64,000 bases of DNA from the NCBI RefSeq assembly GCF_000237925.1, contig NC_031502.1:9501035-9565034 (forward strand), written 5' to 3'. The DNA comes from Schistosoma mansoni (Eukaryota > Platyhelminthes > Trematoda > Strigeidida > Schistosomatidae). The position numbers were made by a program, and so were the translations under genes. Shown in pieces: positions 30,370-43,529 of this stretch (within the stretch, counting starts at the first letter, position 1; each line of letters starts with the position of its first letter). The notes beneath the pieces were generated by a model. It searched no databases and was not told the origin of the DNA. It saw only the letters and a program-made list of their open reading frames with translations.

Positions 30370-30972
30370 AGTCATAATCGAATTGAAAACAACAAAGAAT
30401 CAGATTACCATTCCGGGTAATTAGTTTTCTGTCTCTCTTTTTGATTGTCAACTTATCAAGTTATAGTTCAGTGATAGGACAGTTCTTCTATCTCTTACAA
30501 TCGAATTCACGTTGCAAGTGTCAAGGTTGAACTTATTAATCTGTCACACCAAGGCTTTAAACTAGGTCAAGAGATTCTCTCGATCTGTATATTAAGCACA
30601 GACTAGTAGGCAGACCGATCAAGTATGTAACAAATAGATATTTCACTTATAATGAACGTTACAGAAACAGTTAATTCTATAGTTGAATTCATGATCACGT
30701 GGGAACTTGCCAAAAGAACCTGAAAATTAAATTGCTTAATGGGATAATAACGAACCACAAGACACTCTTTTTTGTAGGTTTAAAGCCTTGGTGTGACAGA
30801 TAACTAGCCAGAGAAACACACCAGCTTGCAACGTGAATTCGATTGTAAGAGATAGAAGAACTGTCCTATCACTGAACTATAACTTGATAAGTTGACAATC
30901 CACAAGAGAGACAGAAAAACTATTACCCGGAATGGTAATCTGATTCCTTGTGTTTTCAATTCGATTATGACT
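30370..30972. repeat. Large inverted repeat, arms of about 193 bp, abutting the assembly gap
   Basis: The left arm (30370-30562) starts AGTCATAATCGAATTG and ends CAAGGCTTTAAAC. The right arm (30778-30972) is its reverse complement with a few substitutions and small indels. The largest difference is an interior patch of about 20 bases, where the left arm reads TCAAGGTTGAAC and the right arm is unrelated. The 215-bp spacer carries a short minus-strand match to the 3' tail of the local SINE (about 30668-30700). The right arm ends exactly at the first N. The structure could be a fold-back type element, an inverted duplication or an assembly artefact. Confidence 0.75.
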
Positions 30973-31172
30973 NNNNNNNNNNNNNNNNNNNNNNNNNNNN
31001 NNNNNNNNNNNNNNNNNNNNNNNNNNNNNNNNNNNNNNNNNNNNNNNNNNNNNNNNNNNNNNNNNNNNNNNNNNNNNNNNNNNNNNNNNNNNNNNNNNNN
31101 NNNNNNNNNNNNNNNNNNNNNNNNNNNNNNNNNNNNNNNNNNNNNNNNNNNNNNNNNNNNNNNNNNNNNNNN
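30973..31172. other. Assembly gap (200 N)
   Basis: Exactly 200 undetermined bases, a typical fixed-size scaffold gap whose true length is unknown. Frames running across it are meaningless. Confidence 0.99.
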
Positions 31173-31240
31173 AGCTTCAATTGACTCATGAATTCAACTA
31201 TAAAATTACTAAAATCTCTACAAAACCCCTTCTGAGAAAC
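31173..31240 (+). mobile_element. SINE 3' tail fragment (tRNA-derived schistosome SINE)
   Basis: The sequence directly after the gap begins AGCTTCAATTGACTCATGA, which corresponds to the 3' part of the SINE copies elsewhere in the window (for example ACATCAATTGATTCATGA at 47891-47910). The remainder of the copy presumably lies in the gap. Confidence 0.55.
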
Positions 31241-33229
31241 AGTTAAGTAAGATGGATTCACGTTCAATTAATTGAAACTCAAAAAGCCACTGTTCAGTTT
31301 CTTTAATCATAGATATTAGTCATTCATACCATAGGGCTAATAGATTTGAATAAATATCCTTAATCACAAGTGAAAACCTGGTAAACTATTAAATGAATAT
31401 GATAAAAACAGGTGTTCTGCAAGAAATCTCCTAGCTCATCTGTCGATAGATTATGTTGAGTACTTTACACTACTCACAAGTAGGCTATCTCTCCTTGCAT
31501 ATATCTAACATTTGTGGACACAGTTATAAGTTTACAGTTCATAAAACCCGTAGCTACTCGACAGCTGTTTCTTTCTATCATTTAAGTTGTTGGAAGTTAG
31601 TGCCTTCGTATTCACATAGGGGTGGATGCAAACTATGGGAGCTTTGAGATGATCACATTACTTCTGATCAATGAATTGAAACAAAAAAGTTAATTTTCTA
31701 ACTTGCCTGGTGTGTAATCGTCACTCATTGAGAATTTTCCAAAGTATTTAGAGCAGACTACTGAATTATAAATAAGTAGTTGAGCAGTAACATATGAGAC
31801 GTATGACTTCAATTCCCATGGTCTCAACTTCTCATAAATAATGACACAATTTTCGATCGTTCTATAGCGGTTATCAGTCTGTTAATAAATCTTTCCTCTA
31901 AGTTGGTCGATTGCTCGCAAAGCACATAAATAAACAATTCTTCTCTGTATCAGTCGCTTAAAAAAATCTACAGCACTGGGCATGTTTTAAAGTTCACAAA
32001 GCAGAATATTCACAGTGAGAACACACTCAGGTTTAATATGGCCATATTCTAGCTTTCTACTGGAAATAAAATGTAATACCGATCCTAAAATTTGTTTTAT
32101 ATGACCTGATAAACTTTACACCATGGAGTATTTTTTTAATCGGTTAGCAGTTATACAAAGGTAAAAGTATAACACACTGAAGACCTTGGGCGGCTTATCA
32201 GTCAACAAGAAAATGCTGCCTAGTTATAAAACAAATTGAGTCTAGGGTTTTCAACACGAACTGACATCAGTTATAATGTAATGCCTTGCCACCTTCCTGT
32301 TTACAAACTTGAGAAACTTAGGGTTGAGATTTAGAGAGAGTAAGGAAGGTAGAATACTTTTTAGCTTCACTAAACGCTCTTGAATGAATGCCATTAAGTA
32401 ATCGGACACAAAATCTACCTTAGAAGAAGGCATGTCATGTAATTTAGTTTAAGCATCATCTGAAATTTACTTTATCGTTGTGTAATAGGTATGTTCATTG
32501 ATTTCAAATATTTTAACAACCAAATATTGCCAATGTTTACTTGCCTAATAATAACATACACGCTATCTATCACTTCACTTTAAACTTTGTGCAAAATAAT
32601 TGGGGTGTTATTTTAATTATTATTAGTTAACACAAGGCTGTCAGTATATTATGCTTTTACCAAGCCAAAAGTCTAGAATTTTTATTTACCGACTAACAAA
32701 ATAAATCATGGGATAAGGAGCCTCAGAAAGCCAAAGGGAACTAGGTATCTACATTATTTTCGATACTATAATTTTTTTAAGTGTGCACCTTTAATCATTT
32801 TCACGAGCTTTGGGTTGAATTAATTATTGTAGAGCAACTAAATAACTCGAAATCTGAAAGTTTTTATGCTTAAACATTAGTCAAATTCATGGATGAGGTT
32901 GCAAAAGGCATACCAAAAAGGTATTTCATTAAAAAAAGAGGCAGGATAATATTTTATGTAACTCATCAAATCGATATTCATAACTATCGTTATCATTATG
33001 AAAACTAAGAATATTTATAATTCTTTATCACATAGATGCATCATTTATAAAATTATTATCATTTAAAAGGCAGAGTTGTGAAGAAACATAAAAATTCTTG
33101 TTGTTATTCTACTTCGTTTAAGAAACCTTTTCTTAATTCCATAAATATATATATGAAAGAGAGAGATATCCATAAGTGTCTACTATGACTCCGAAATGAT
33201 AGAAATATTATTGTCCAAGAACAGCAAAA
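31241..33229. other. Intergenic AT-rich sequence downstream of DNAJB13
   Basis: No supported exon. Frames at 31453-31647 (plus) and 32251-32433 (minus) are short and have no recognised domain. The minus frame starts at an ATG and is leucine- and lysine-rich, but no promoter, splice site or homologue is evident. A TATATATA run is followed by GAGAGAGA around 33148-33167. Confidence 0.4.
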
Positions 33230-36200
33230 TTATCCAAAAAACGCTCTTTCAATATTTAACTTTTGATCGCCACTTAATTTTTTAGGAAATTGAATATTGA
33301 ATCGAATTCGTAAATCTCCTTTCTTCTCTGGATTATCAGGTAATGGCATGCCTTCACCTGGCACTACTTTTTCATAGTTGGGACTATAAAATCCATGTTT
33401 TGCAAAGATAGAAAGATTTATGAATACAGTACATCAATAAAGAGAATGAACAAAATGAACAATCTAATCTTGAACTATTCAAGGCTATTATTTGAGTCAT
33501 TGATGAGTGTGAGTTGCACAAAAACTGTAACTAGGAAGTACTACTCAAGTCGGATACATGAGTTTTAGATCATATAATAAAGTGATCTCTATAACTCTTA
33601 CTAGACCTAAAATATTGGTGTCATCTATTGTAGTAATCATATTATTGATGAGTTATTTGGTTGGAATCTAATATCTAGGATTTGTTGCATAAGACATAAT
33701 ATTTAAAACGAAAACTTTTGATGTGGCTTAAATCAAACTAAAATAGAATCCTAACGATCATTTAATTTTCAGTAGTTCTTTAAATAATATCAGTCTCCGA
33801 CTCAATATATTTTGAAACGTATAATTTACTGTGTAAACCTTTTTCTAGTTATTTCTACTATCTGAAATCTATTTTTAGTAATACAAATGATAGTAGTATA
33901 AATGATACTTATTTTATTGAAAATATATACTTTAAATTATGTACTTCTGGACCTTCGATAAACATTTTTAATAACTTAAATGTGTTGAAAGTCATTTTTA
34001 ATACAGGAAAAATAACCACGAATTAAGACGAACTGATTTTTTAAAAATCCTCATTTGGAGAGAACGAATTACTTGTGGATTCAAAGATCAATTACATTAA
34101 ACACATTCAATTATCGAAATCTTTATATATTTTATGATTTTCCAAAATACTTTATACACATGCGTACTTTGAATGTTGAAATTATGATCATTGATTTTAA
34201 CATTGAATTTCATCAATAAATTAAAAGTGATTGGTTAGAAAAATGAGATCTGAACTCATTCTTTCTGATATTATCTGTTATCTACTTAAAATTGTAAATT
34301 TGCAATGTTCCTCTAGTTTGAATGTTTAATTACGTACATATAAGATATAGAGGAAACAAAAGACTAGTTCTTTCAATATACGTATTGGGCGAAGAGGTGA
34401 TGCTATAATCAATTCTTTCTTATTCGCAAATAAGATCCGGTCTTATGAATGACTGAATTACAGAAAAAGCTATCTAGCTAGATGAAAATATTTCTGAACC
34501 AGTACAATCCATAAGAAATTATACTTATTTTATACTGAAATATGTCTGAATAAAGATAGTTAACCTATGATTGATACAAAAATTATGATTATATTGCTCC
34601 AAGTGAAAAGTCGTAACGAGTAGAATCTTGCCATATCAAGACTGAAATTAATATCGCCAGTGACAACGGATTATGGTCACACAATATCGCACATTGACAA
34701 AAGTTAGAAACGTCAGAAACTACATACAGGCCGTGTTAGAAGAGTTAGGCGATCACTGCAAGACCTGATGGTTCTGGGCTCGACCTCTAGTGAGGTGGTT
34801 TTTGTATACTGTTAAGGAAGTCCCATTTTATAACGACATAGCTGTATAGTGCCTACTGATTTTCAGTAGTGGTCTAATTAAAGTCAGTCTACAATATAAG
34901 ATTACTACATTATATTATAATTTTAGTATATAGACAACGATAAAATTTATTTCTGCATAGTGGAAACTACGCTGAGTACCAAACCGAACACCAGTGTTTT
35001 TAGTTCCTCACTAAGATTTTATTCTTTAAGACATTTTTTTCTTAACACGCTGATATTTAACTTTTCTTATTCTAAAAGATGATGAATTTTTGTCTTATTT
35101 AGCCCTAAAAAAGTACATTATTGGTATTACTCGCTAATTCTATGTCTAATGTTTATAATGAAGTAGAGATAAACAAAAATAAAATATTTGTAAATGATAG
35201 AAAATCATTGCTATGACTACTTGTTACAGATGAACAAAGACTAATACAGCTTGGGGCAGAGGAGAAAAGAAGACTGAAAATGAAGGCTTGTTATGCAAAG
35301 ACAATAAATCCACAACTGATGCAACCGCTGATTAGCAAACATACTAAAATACACTGAGTTATGTCTCATTTATTTATCCGGCCAATAATCAAACTTGGAT
35401 ACTCTAAACTAAACAGCACTTGACATAAATTAACCAATAATTTGATGTACGTATACAACTTACGATGAGGTTAGACTAGCTGGTTCAACTAACAATTGTA
35501 ACTAAATTGCTGAGTTATATATTTTCCACTCTCTAACAAAATTGACTGTCGACTGATATTAATGGAACTGTAAACACTCGAAACAATTAGTTGTGGTAAA
35601 ATAAATAACAAAAGAAGTAATAAAAGCTGTATTTGACTTACTGAATGATTTCCGTGATTGGAACATGTAACAATCTTCCGTCTAATGTAGGGACATCTAT
35701 AATACAACCTAATAAAGCTTGTCCTAATGGCACTGGTGAAGTAAATATTAAATCAGTCCCTTCACGCTTAAAATGTTTATGTGGATGATCACGTAAAATG
35801 AATACGATATCAGCTATGAAATGGAAAAAGGAAAAAATATCAGTATAGGGATTTGTGGAGATTGTAGTATTTTCACAGTTAAAATCATGAGTCAATCTAA
35901 GCTAGACTACCATTAAAAGCCTGAAAGCACTGGTTGGATGAGACAGTTATCTACCTCAGAAAGTGGATGAAAGATTGCGCAAGATCATGGATTGATTGAT
36001 GTTAGACAATAACACCGTTGGATACCGGCTCGGCGGTCTAGATGATAAGTGTGCGCGCCCGAGACTGAGGTATATGAGTTCTAGTCCTGAGTGTGGGATC
36101 GTGAATGAGCACTTTTGAGGAGTCCCATACTAGCACGAAACGGCACTCCAGTGCTTCCGAAATTCTGATGGTGATCTAGCTTAGATAGATTTGTGATTTC

Positions 36201-39200
36201 AACTGTGAAAAGGAAAAGTAATTAAGATAACGTGGACTTATTAGATGTTTCTACAACTCAAGAAGTCATAAGGAAAGACGGTTCCTCTTTCGGTAGGGTT
36301 GTTTGCTTTTATTAACCAGAGTCTACCTAGGAGACAATAAAGACTTAAGTCTGTCTTTCAAGTGAATCTAATCATCGGTAAATATGACCTTAACCTAAAC
36401 AATACATTTTGCGTTATATTTGATTTATATGAACTACAAAAGTGGCTGGCAAATATTCCTGTTTAAAAGTGAAACTAAAATATCAGCATCATTTTGGAAT
36501 AACTTTATATATCTTTAAATGTACTTTAAAAAATTTTAAGTCACGAAATATTTTACTTTAATTTACAGAGAATCAGCAAGCACCATTAGGTGTTACGTTT
36601 GCTGTGAGTATCTATGATATCTACAGAAACCTGTTAGTAGGATAATTTTAATGCAAGATACTTACATCAGAGTATAAAATTATTAATGATAATCTAAATG
36701 AAGTTTCCTTTTTGAGATTATACTTTTTTGGATTAACCAATTCTGAACATTTATTTTCCCCAAGCTTATAATATGAAGTTTCAGATATCGACCTCTAATA
36801 TAAGGAGTCTTTTATGAAATTAAAGTATACAGATGGAATAGTTCCGTTGTTAGGAGATATTAAATGCTTTTATCGTAAAACGATGGTTCAAGATTGGTAA
36901 TCGAGTTTGATTATTTTGAACCACATTTGTTATTTTTAGGCTTCTATTATTAGCGTTATCACTAGCTTCATTTTTGTTTTTCATCTTAATTACTATTTTT
37001 ACAGTACTGGTGATAAATACGACAACTTGAATTCGAAAGTCTTTCTTGTGGATCCGACATTGTTTGTGTTGATTTGTCGCAGGTAGTGTACGTCAACGTG
37101 GAAGAAAAATAGGTTAAACATTTAGTCCACCGACTTTTGTATTTCAGCAGACACAAATGCTATAACAGTGAATTCATTGGCCATAGAGAAGCACTATATG
37201 TCAAGGAATTTTACAAATATTATTCATCATCGTAGTAATGTTAAGGAAATTAAATAAATAAAACAGGCCAAAAAATCATTAAATAACCACACATGAATAA
37301 TAATTGGTGGATTAAAGCGTACGAAAATTAGCAGACTAGGTAAAACAAAAAAGCTAGCTAGAGGTAAAACCTATACCTGGAATTGTATTTGGACCTTGAT
37401 CACCTTCCTTGGGGAATGTGATACGAGTGCCTTCATACCATCCAGGAAAAACAGTCAATGTAAGTATTTTATCCTTGATGCTACTTGTGTGCCCGTCTTC
37501 ATTCATGATCTTCAAAAAGAAAACAAAATTTCATAAATTTAATTTTTAACACCATGATGAAAAGCTAATTGCAAATCTAACTGATTGTTTCATAAAGGCG
37601 GTTTTCACTCAGTAACTCGTAAAACCTTTTAAATAAGGAACTAATGGTGCCCAACACCGGAGGTATTCAATCGATATACGTAATGATACGTGTGCTCTCA
37701 CTTCAAAAAGCCGAGTAAGAATGATACGCCAGCCGAAAAAACGTAACTATAGACGCAAGTATAATAGATATGAACTTGAAATTTTTCTATTTACTTTATT
37801 TCATAGTAATCAGTTGAAGATGTGTTAAAAGTAACTACAAGTAAATTGATATGGTACATATCAACCATCAAGACTGTGTTTAGCATTCTGTTTGTACTGA
37901 TACTATTCTAGGGTTCTGCCTGATAATTTCATATCACTTTGCTAATGTGGTATGATGATTCAAACCGACTCACTTATGTGTCAGCTTCTACGTTACACAT
38001 GACTGACTGAAGACCCAGAGGCGTTAGAGTCTGATTTCGAGTGCATATCTTGTTGTGCTGAGGCTCCAGATTAAATCGACTAGTTAATCAATCCCTTTTA
38101 ATCTCCGATAGTTAGCTAACTCTTACAAGTAAATGAAATTACCTGAAAATATGTTTTTCCTTTGCATTATTTGAAGGGGAACTTTCATTCGTATCAAAAA
38201 GCGAATAAATTATACCAAACTTTCAGTGAAACTTTTCTTACTCGGCGGGAAATTTTCATCTTTTTAGTACATCCATTGTAAATTTCTTCAAGAGTCAGAG
38301 ACATTTCACGTTCAATTGGTGGGTCTTGATGAGGACAACCACGACCATTAAAACCTCCGAAGTTATGTTCAACTTGTGAGCCCATTTCTTCCTGAAATCC
38401 TGATTGTTAAAATGATAGTAAAGAAATTGAAAAATTACGGTCGAAAGGATTATCTGTTCCGAAAAAGGACATGAACGTTTTGTGTGCATCTCCATGATAT
38501 ACATAGGGCTTCGTCCATTCTGAATTGATTGGTGCACCACCTTTCAAACCTTCTTCTCCGAATCGGTCATAAATTGCCTTCTTTTTTAAGTCTGACAGAA
38601 CGTCGTAGGCCTCTGAGATAGCCGAAAAGCATTCATTGAAGTCTTCTCCAGGTTGAGCGCAGCAAGGATGATAGTGTAAAGCAAGTCTTCGGTAACTTCA
38701 TTTTAAAAAAAGCATTGGAAAACAGAGCACGTTGAATCTTGATCGGAAAGTAAGTTGATTAGTTTCTCTAATACCAAAATTTTTTGATAACCTATTAGAC
38801 CTTCTAGGTGATGTTTACTAAAAATTGCCCGGTAATATTAAACAAGTGATGATTCAACAAATTAAGTCTTAAATAGTGGGTATTACTTAGGATTGACAGA
38901 ACAGCTTTCAATAAGAGTGATCATGTGCTATTTATAGACTATCATTGATAAGTAAGGGACCAACAATAATGTGAGCAATAATATTATGAAGTGATTTGCT
39001 TCCGAAAAAAAAATTTCTTAATTACTATCTGTAGGTCAGGGAAAAAACCCGGAATCATTTGCACACAACAGCACAAAAACGATGCCACTAAACACAAGTT
39101 TAACCTTGCTTGAGTCTCATTATATCTAAAATTCTAGATATATGATTAAGTTAGTGAATTTATCGCACAACGCAGCTAGAATTTCTATGTAATTACGGAG

Positions 39201-39357
39201 AAATTAATATTTCGACACAAAAGTTTTGAGTAAAAATGTTACTAAACGTGCAAAGAAGATATTATGTTATTAAAGCAAATAAATCTTACGCCTTGCATAT
39301 CTCTGCATGGTCAGCACTTCGAGGTATATTTAGTAACTGGTAATAATCAAGACCCAT
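33230..39357 (-). CDS. DNAJB13: DnaJ homolog subfamily B member 13, six exons
   Basis: This is the axonemal radial-spoke DnaJ-like protein (RSP16 type), expected in cilia and sperm flagella. Exons, from 5': 39357-39290, 38695-38439, 38399-38242, 37509-37377, 35813-35642 and 33383-33230 (TAA stop). All join in phase to 313 aa, against 316 in human. The J-domain starts MGLDYYQLL and continues to FGEEGLKGG. Where a catalytic HPD is expected it has His32-Pro33-Cys34, so stimulation of Hsp70 ATPase is unlikely; human DNAJB13 also lacks HPD. Next come [20 protein letters not shown], the C-terminal domain with [24 protein letters not shown] and [19 protein letters not shown], then [17 protein letters not shown] near the end. 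The start matches the family N-terminus exactly. Intron 2 is only 39 bp (38438-38400), as schistosome genes often have very short early introns. Confidence 0.95.
34740..34900 (+). mobile_element. Decayed tRNA-derived SINE in DNAJB13 intron 5
   Basis: It keeps the order of the SINE: a B-box-like GGGCTCGACCTC, AAGTCCCATT where other copies have GAGTCCCATAC, AACGACA for the GGACGAAAC piece, and TTTTCAGTAGTGGTCTAATT near the 3' end. It lies antisense to the host gene. The hammerhead core is not conserved. Confidence 0.5.
35985..36215 (+). mobile_element. tRNA-derived SINE (copy A) in DNAJB13 intron 4
   Basis: The copy begins near ATTGATTGATGTTAGACAAT and shows an A-box-like CGGCGGTCTAGATG and a B-box-like region (GTTCTAGTCCTGA), as in tRNA-derived pol III SINEs. 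It ends with GTGATCTAGCTTAG and ATTTCAACTGTG. The hammerhead-like part at 36109-36154 keeps helix I (GCACT with AGTGC), TGAGGA and GAAA. It has T for C at the first core position, and helix II is broken (GTCC opposite GCAC). It is antisense to DNAJB13. Confidence 0.75.
37980..38085 (+). repeat. Possible very old SINE fragment
   Basis: GATTTCGAGTGC resembles a B box, and GTGCTGAGGCTCC further on resembles the start of the SINE hammerhead segment. The rest is too diverged to align by eye. Confidence 0.25.
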
Positions 39358-40430
39358 ATTTGATTAACCCGGCTTTATGTAGCCATGCCATTAGGTTTCT
39401 TTGTGGCGAAGAAGAACACATTAGTTATCAAACAGATATCTGAATTTTAAATAGCCTTTGATTGCTTTAGGCACTGTATTGATTATTGCAAGCGCTTTTA
39501 CTGATTTTTTAAACCCTGGATAGATCCTAAATACAATCAGTGTACATGGCTGGTAGTAACATTTTGATTTGTCAGTACAGAGCGATAGCCCATCGACGTT
39601 ATCTTATTATAGCTTTTTACGACAGTATCCGTAGTGGTTAACAAAATTTCTTGTGATATTAGTTAGAAAACCTTACGAGATTGTAGATTTCAAGATGAGG
39701 CGGTAAGTATTAAACAGCGTTAGGAACAACTATGAGGTGAATGAGTAGGGGTATTGGTTCCTAACCATACGATTTCTGAATCAAAGCTATTAATTACCAA
39801 GACTACTCGCATTCAATATGAAGCACTAATAGAAAGTCAATAATGATGAACGCGAGAACACTTAATCGAAATGGGATGACTCTGTAGTGCAGACTTGGTC
39901 ATTCTATATAACTTCTTACTTTCCACATTAAATATATTATTATCTTCCCAGTTCAATTGTGTTTTTGAGAAGTGGTAGACGTCATACTTCTGATAGGACG
40001 AGTCAGTGTAGACCATGATGCGACTTCCATATAAAATCTCATAGATTAGGTAGTCACATCACGACAATTCTAAAATTTTGGGATTAGGTCTATCATTATA
40101 GTAGGAGAGATAAACATACCGATATCGAATATAGACCGTAAATCTGCATTTTCACAAAGCTGTCCGTGCATAAAGTGGAGTGTTTAGTATTCTCAGACCG
40201 CACCTCCATTTTTTTGAGCTGGTGTCTGAGCTATCCGCGGTTATAAACCAGAGATCACGCTCTGAAGAAAGAGTTGGGGTGGATTTCCATAGAAGGTGTA
40301 AGTGTTTCGTTTCAAGCGGGGCAGAATGTTCATGTATGACATTTCGACAGTTTCAACTGACTTTTTACCACCAGGTTCCCCATTATTGTAGGGTACATTT
40401 AAAGATCAAGTGAATCGTTTTTTCTTTATA
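39358..40430. other. Upstream region of DNAJB13, AT-rich
   Basis: No exon found. Frame 40180-40413 (plus) lies at the edge of the decayed LINE on the minus strand and is probably derived from it. The promoter of DNAJB13 should lie just right of 39357, but no distinct element was recognised. Confidence 0.35.
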
Positions 40431-40439
40431 CTGGTCTCT

Positions 40440-40900
40440 AGATCATTGTGTTGTTTACATAGGTCAGTACCATCAAGTCAGTTTTATCCAGCTGGTTGTT
40501 AATAACGATCGAGCACAGGAGTGAACCTATGGTTATTCCGTGTGAAACTTTTGATGTTGAGACCTTCCAACTCCTGTGCACTCTACTTACCTTGATACAA
40601 AACACCCTGTTCTCCAAGTAGTTTCGGAGCTAGGATAAAAATGGGCCAGTAAAACCCATCTTAGCACCCTTCACCAAAAGAAATACATGAGGTACTGTGT
40701 CAAAGGTCTTCGCGAAACAGAGGATAAACTTAAACTATTTCTACTAGACAACCTTCCTCATGAATGACTTAAAAAACATAACCCGATGTTTACAGATATT
40801 TATCCCAAATTGATATTTCCTGCAACTCTAGCCATCTGATGCAGATCGGTGACCTCTGCTTCACTATAATACTGTCGTGGCTGATTAAGGCTGTTACGAT
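40440..40900 (-). mobile_element. LINE reverse transcriptase fragment, decayed
   Basis: On the minus strand, 40770 down to 40440 reads as an RT palm region: FAKTFDTVPHVFLL (the SKAFDxV block), MGFTGPFLS, LRNYLENRVFCIKVS, and HGITIGSLLCSIVINN in place of the usual GVPQGSVLGPLLFLLYIND. The FADD region is not found to the left. Frames are broken outside this core, so the copy is old. Its true extent is uncertain and may reach 40180 on one side and beyond 41100 on the other. The style is jockey/CR1-like rather than RTE. Confidence 0.6.
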
Positions 40901-40999
40901 TGACTGAATATCATAATGGTATGATCAAATGAAAGTCCATAACCAGACAGAGTTTTAATCACCCGATATTATGGTAAAAATTATCGTGATTGTCCCCAG

Positions 41000-43500
41000 T
41001 TTCATAAATAATCGCTTAATGATAAATTAGCTGGTACTTTGGAACACATAGTTCTAGGACCTTATACAATTCTTCAGGTTCTACCTTCTTTTAGCCGAAC
41101 GCAACAACTGTAATTCATACAACAGAACCGTTACGTCTTGGAGTCTCAACATCTTCTGTTAAAACCACTATTAAGGTGAAATAGTCTCACAAACTAAGAT
41201 GCATTTAAAACCTGAAGGTATGAAAATTTAATCAGCCCCAAAAGCATCCGGCGAAATTTATTAAACATACTGTGCAATCACGGCAGTTCTATGGCCACTT
41301 TGCACAAGGTTGGCCAGTTGAAGTAGAGTACTTCGGTAGCATACTTAGAAACGTCACGTTGATTACTATGAATTAGAATACACTATACCTTCTCTTGTGG
41401 AGGAAAATCTTACAACTAGAAAGATGTGATTCAACTACTTAATGAATGGCTTTCTGAAAACATCTGTACATAACATTTCCATAGTTACTTGGGTGAGTGT
41501 CAGCACCATAAAGAAAACACACTGTAGCAGTCAACTTTAGGGCGGTTATCACAGCTGGTCTCTGAAATAAGACCACTGATCGTTACCTGGAGTAAGAGAT
41601 TGCATAAGATGAAGACAGATGTCTAAGCTTCAAACGATAACCTGCTATTAGAACAAAAGCATCTGGATGTGTCTTGATTTGTGAACTTCATTATTTTACA
41701 TAAGGATTACGCTTCCTACTTTTCCCTACTGCATGATGATAGCTTATGTCGAACGAAGACTAATCCGGGCCATTCAGTGTAGAAAACGTTGTAGCCTTTT
41801 CTTTTTTCATGACGTAGACAGGAAAAAAGGCGCACGTTTTACGACTTGTGAGTCCTCATTCTAAACAGACTTTTTCAGATTCACCAAAATACTCATCTCT
41901 TGGAAATTTAGTGTAATATTTTTTCTTCAGTGTTATGATATCAATATTTCTATCTGATATTGTCATAACATTGGTTTTTTCCTATTTGCATAACGTTAGC
42001 TTATTTGTTGGGTCTTAGAGTGTCAGACTTAATGAAAAGTAAAGGGTCGACGAACTAACAATAGTCTTTCCGTGACGAGAGTACAGGTAGTCTGATTGTG
42101 AAATCTAGATTTTCAGAGTTGGTTTGTAGTAACTCTGAATTATGATTTGTTTAAATACAGCACCAATTAATTGACTTCAAACCAGAGGGGGTTTAATACA
42201 GAGATTTGTGCTCTCTGCTACCCTTATCAGTTGAAAATAAGGCTCGTGACTCAATTCAGTGTGTCTCCATGTCTCAAGCATACATAACTATACATCGACA
42301 GATGATGAATCGCTTTATTTAGTCAGACACTCAGAGAAATCGACGACTGTCTTAGGCAGGATATTTGTGGATAGACCATCCTCACTGTTTTAGATCACTA
42401 AATTTTGGCCGGTCAAAACATAGTAGATGAACCAGTTTGGAGATCGATCTAAATTATCTCATATTAGGTTCAGTACTGAAGCAGTGAAAAAACAGCTACA
42501 CACTAAGACAATAGTCTAGGTTGACCGTTAACTCACGTAACAAATACTTCTAACTCTGGCTGACTGCTGGTGACATCGTAATAGATGGCGTGAAATAAAT
42601 AACATCTCATTGACATTATCCTTGCCAAGATAAAATAAATACTAAGAAATCCTCCTCCAAAGTGTCCCCTTCGACAGTATCGCTACTATTTCTAGTACGT
42701 TTTTTACTCCATTTGGTATATGTCGAATTTTAGCGAGGAATCGTGTAGCCCTACTTTGATACTTATCAGTTTTCTGTGGCTAAACCTTGATCACGTGAAT
42801 TAAGTTAGCGTTCGTCTTCGATATTCTATTTTTTATTCCATAATGTTGGTTTTTATAATTAGGTCTTGTTTAACCGAACCCAACCTTTGAGCACAAAAAG
42901 ATTGTTTGTCGTTACTCTCTGACTGCTTGTTAAGTTTGAAGCTGTGTTCAATAACCATTCGTTGCTAAGTAGTACTTTGTTTTGTACCAGGTAAACTTCA
43001 GAGTAGGTGAGCTCCATTGTCAATATATTTTGCACTTAAATGTAGTTCTTTATTCAATGGTACAAGAATTATCCATGTAAAAGCCCCTTCTCATATGATT
43101 GTTAACTGTGGATAACTCGAACAACCTTCTCATCCTATACCAAAGAACTCAGTGGTTCAACTAAGTCAAACTGATCTTGATTTTGCTGGATTGTCTTCTG
43201 AGTTCAAACCGAGATGCTTGCCAATATCTCAAGTTTTTTAACAACAAACAGGCAAAGTAGGTTATTATGACCAACTGTTAGGATAATAACATCGATATAT
43301 AAGTTCAAAGTTGCCTAATTTTTGTGACATTTGTACAAAATAGTGATTACTTTGTATGTTATTAAGTATTCAGCTAGAGTTACAGTATAATACTTTCGGT
43401 TGTGTTTATTGTACTTTCGTTGAAGTCAGCCCCAAGCTATTTATGACCACTAAAGTGCATAATAGACAAACCTGTGAATTACAAGTTCGTATATTACACT
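41000..43500. other. Low-information region with possible old repeat remnants
   Basis: No exon supported. Base composition varies along the stretch, and patches such as 41270-41640 resemble old retroelement sequence, but no motif could be read on either strand. Confidence 0.3.
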
Positions 43501-43529
43501 CACTAATACCGTTTAATTGAACTCCCCCA

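Noticed and set aside
30892-31267. Open frames on both strands around 31000
   Set aside because: They are produced by reading through the 200 N gap.
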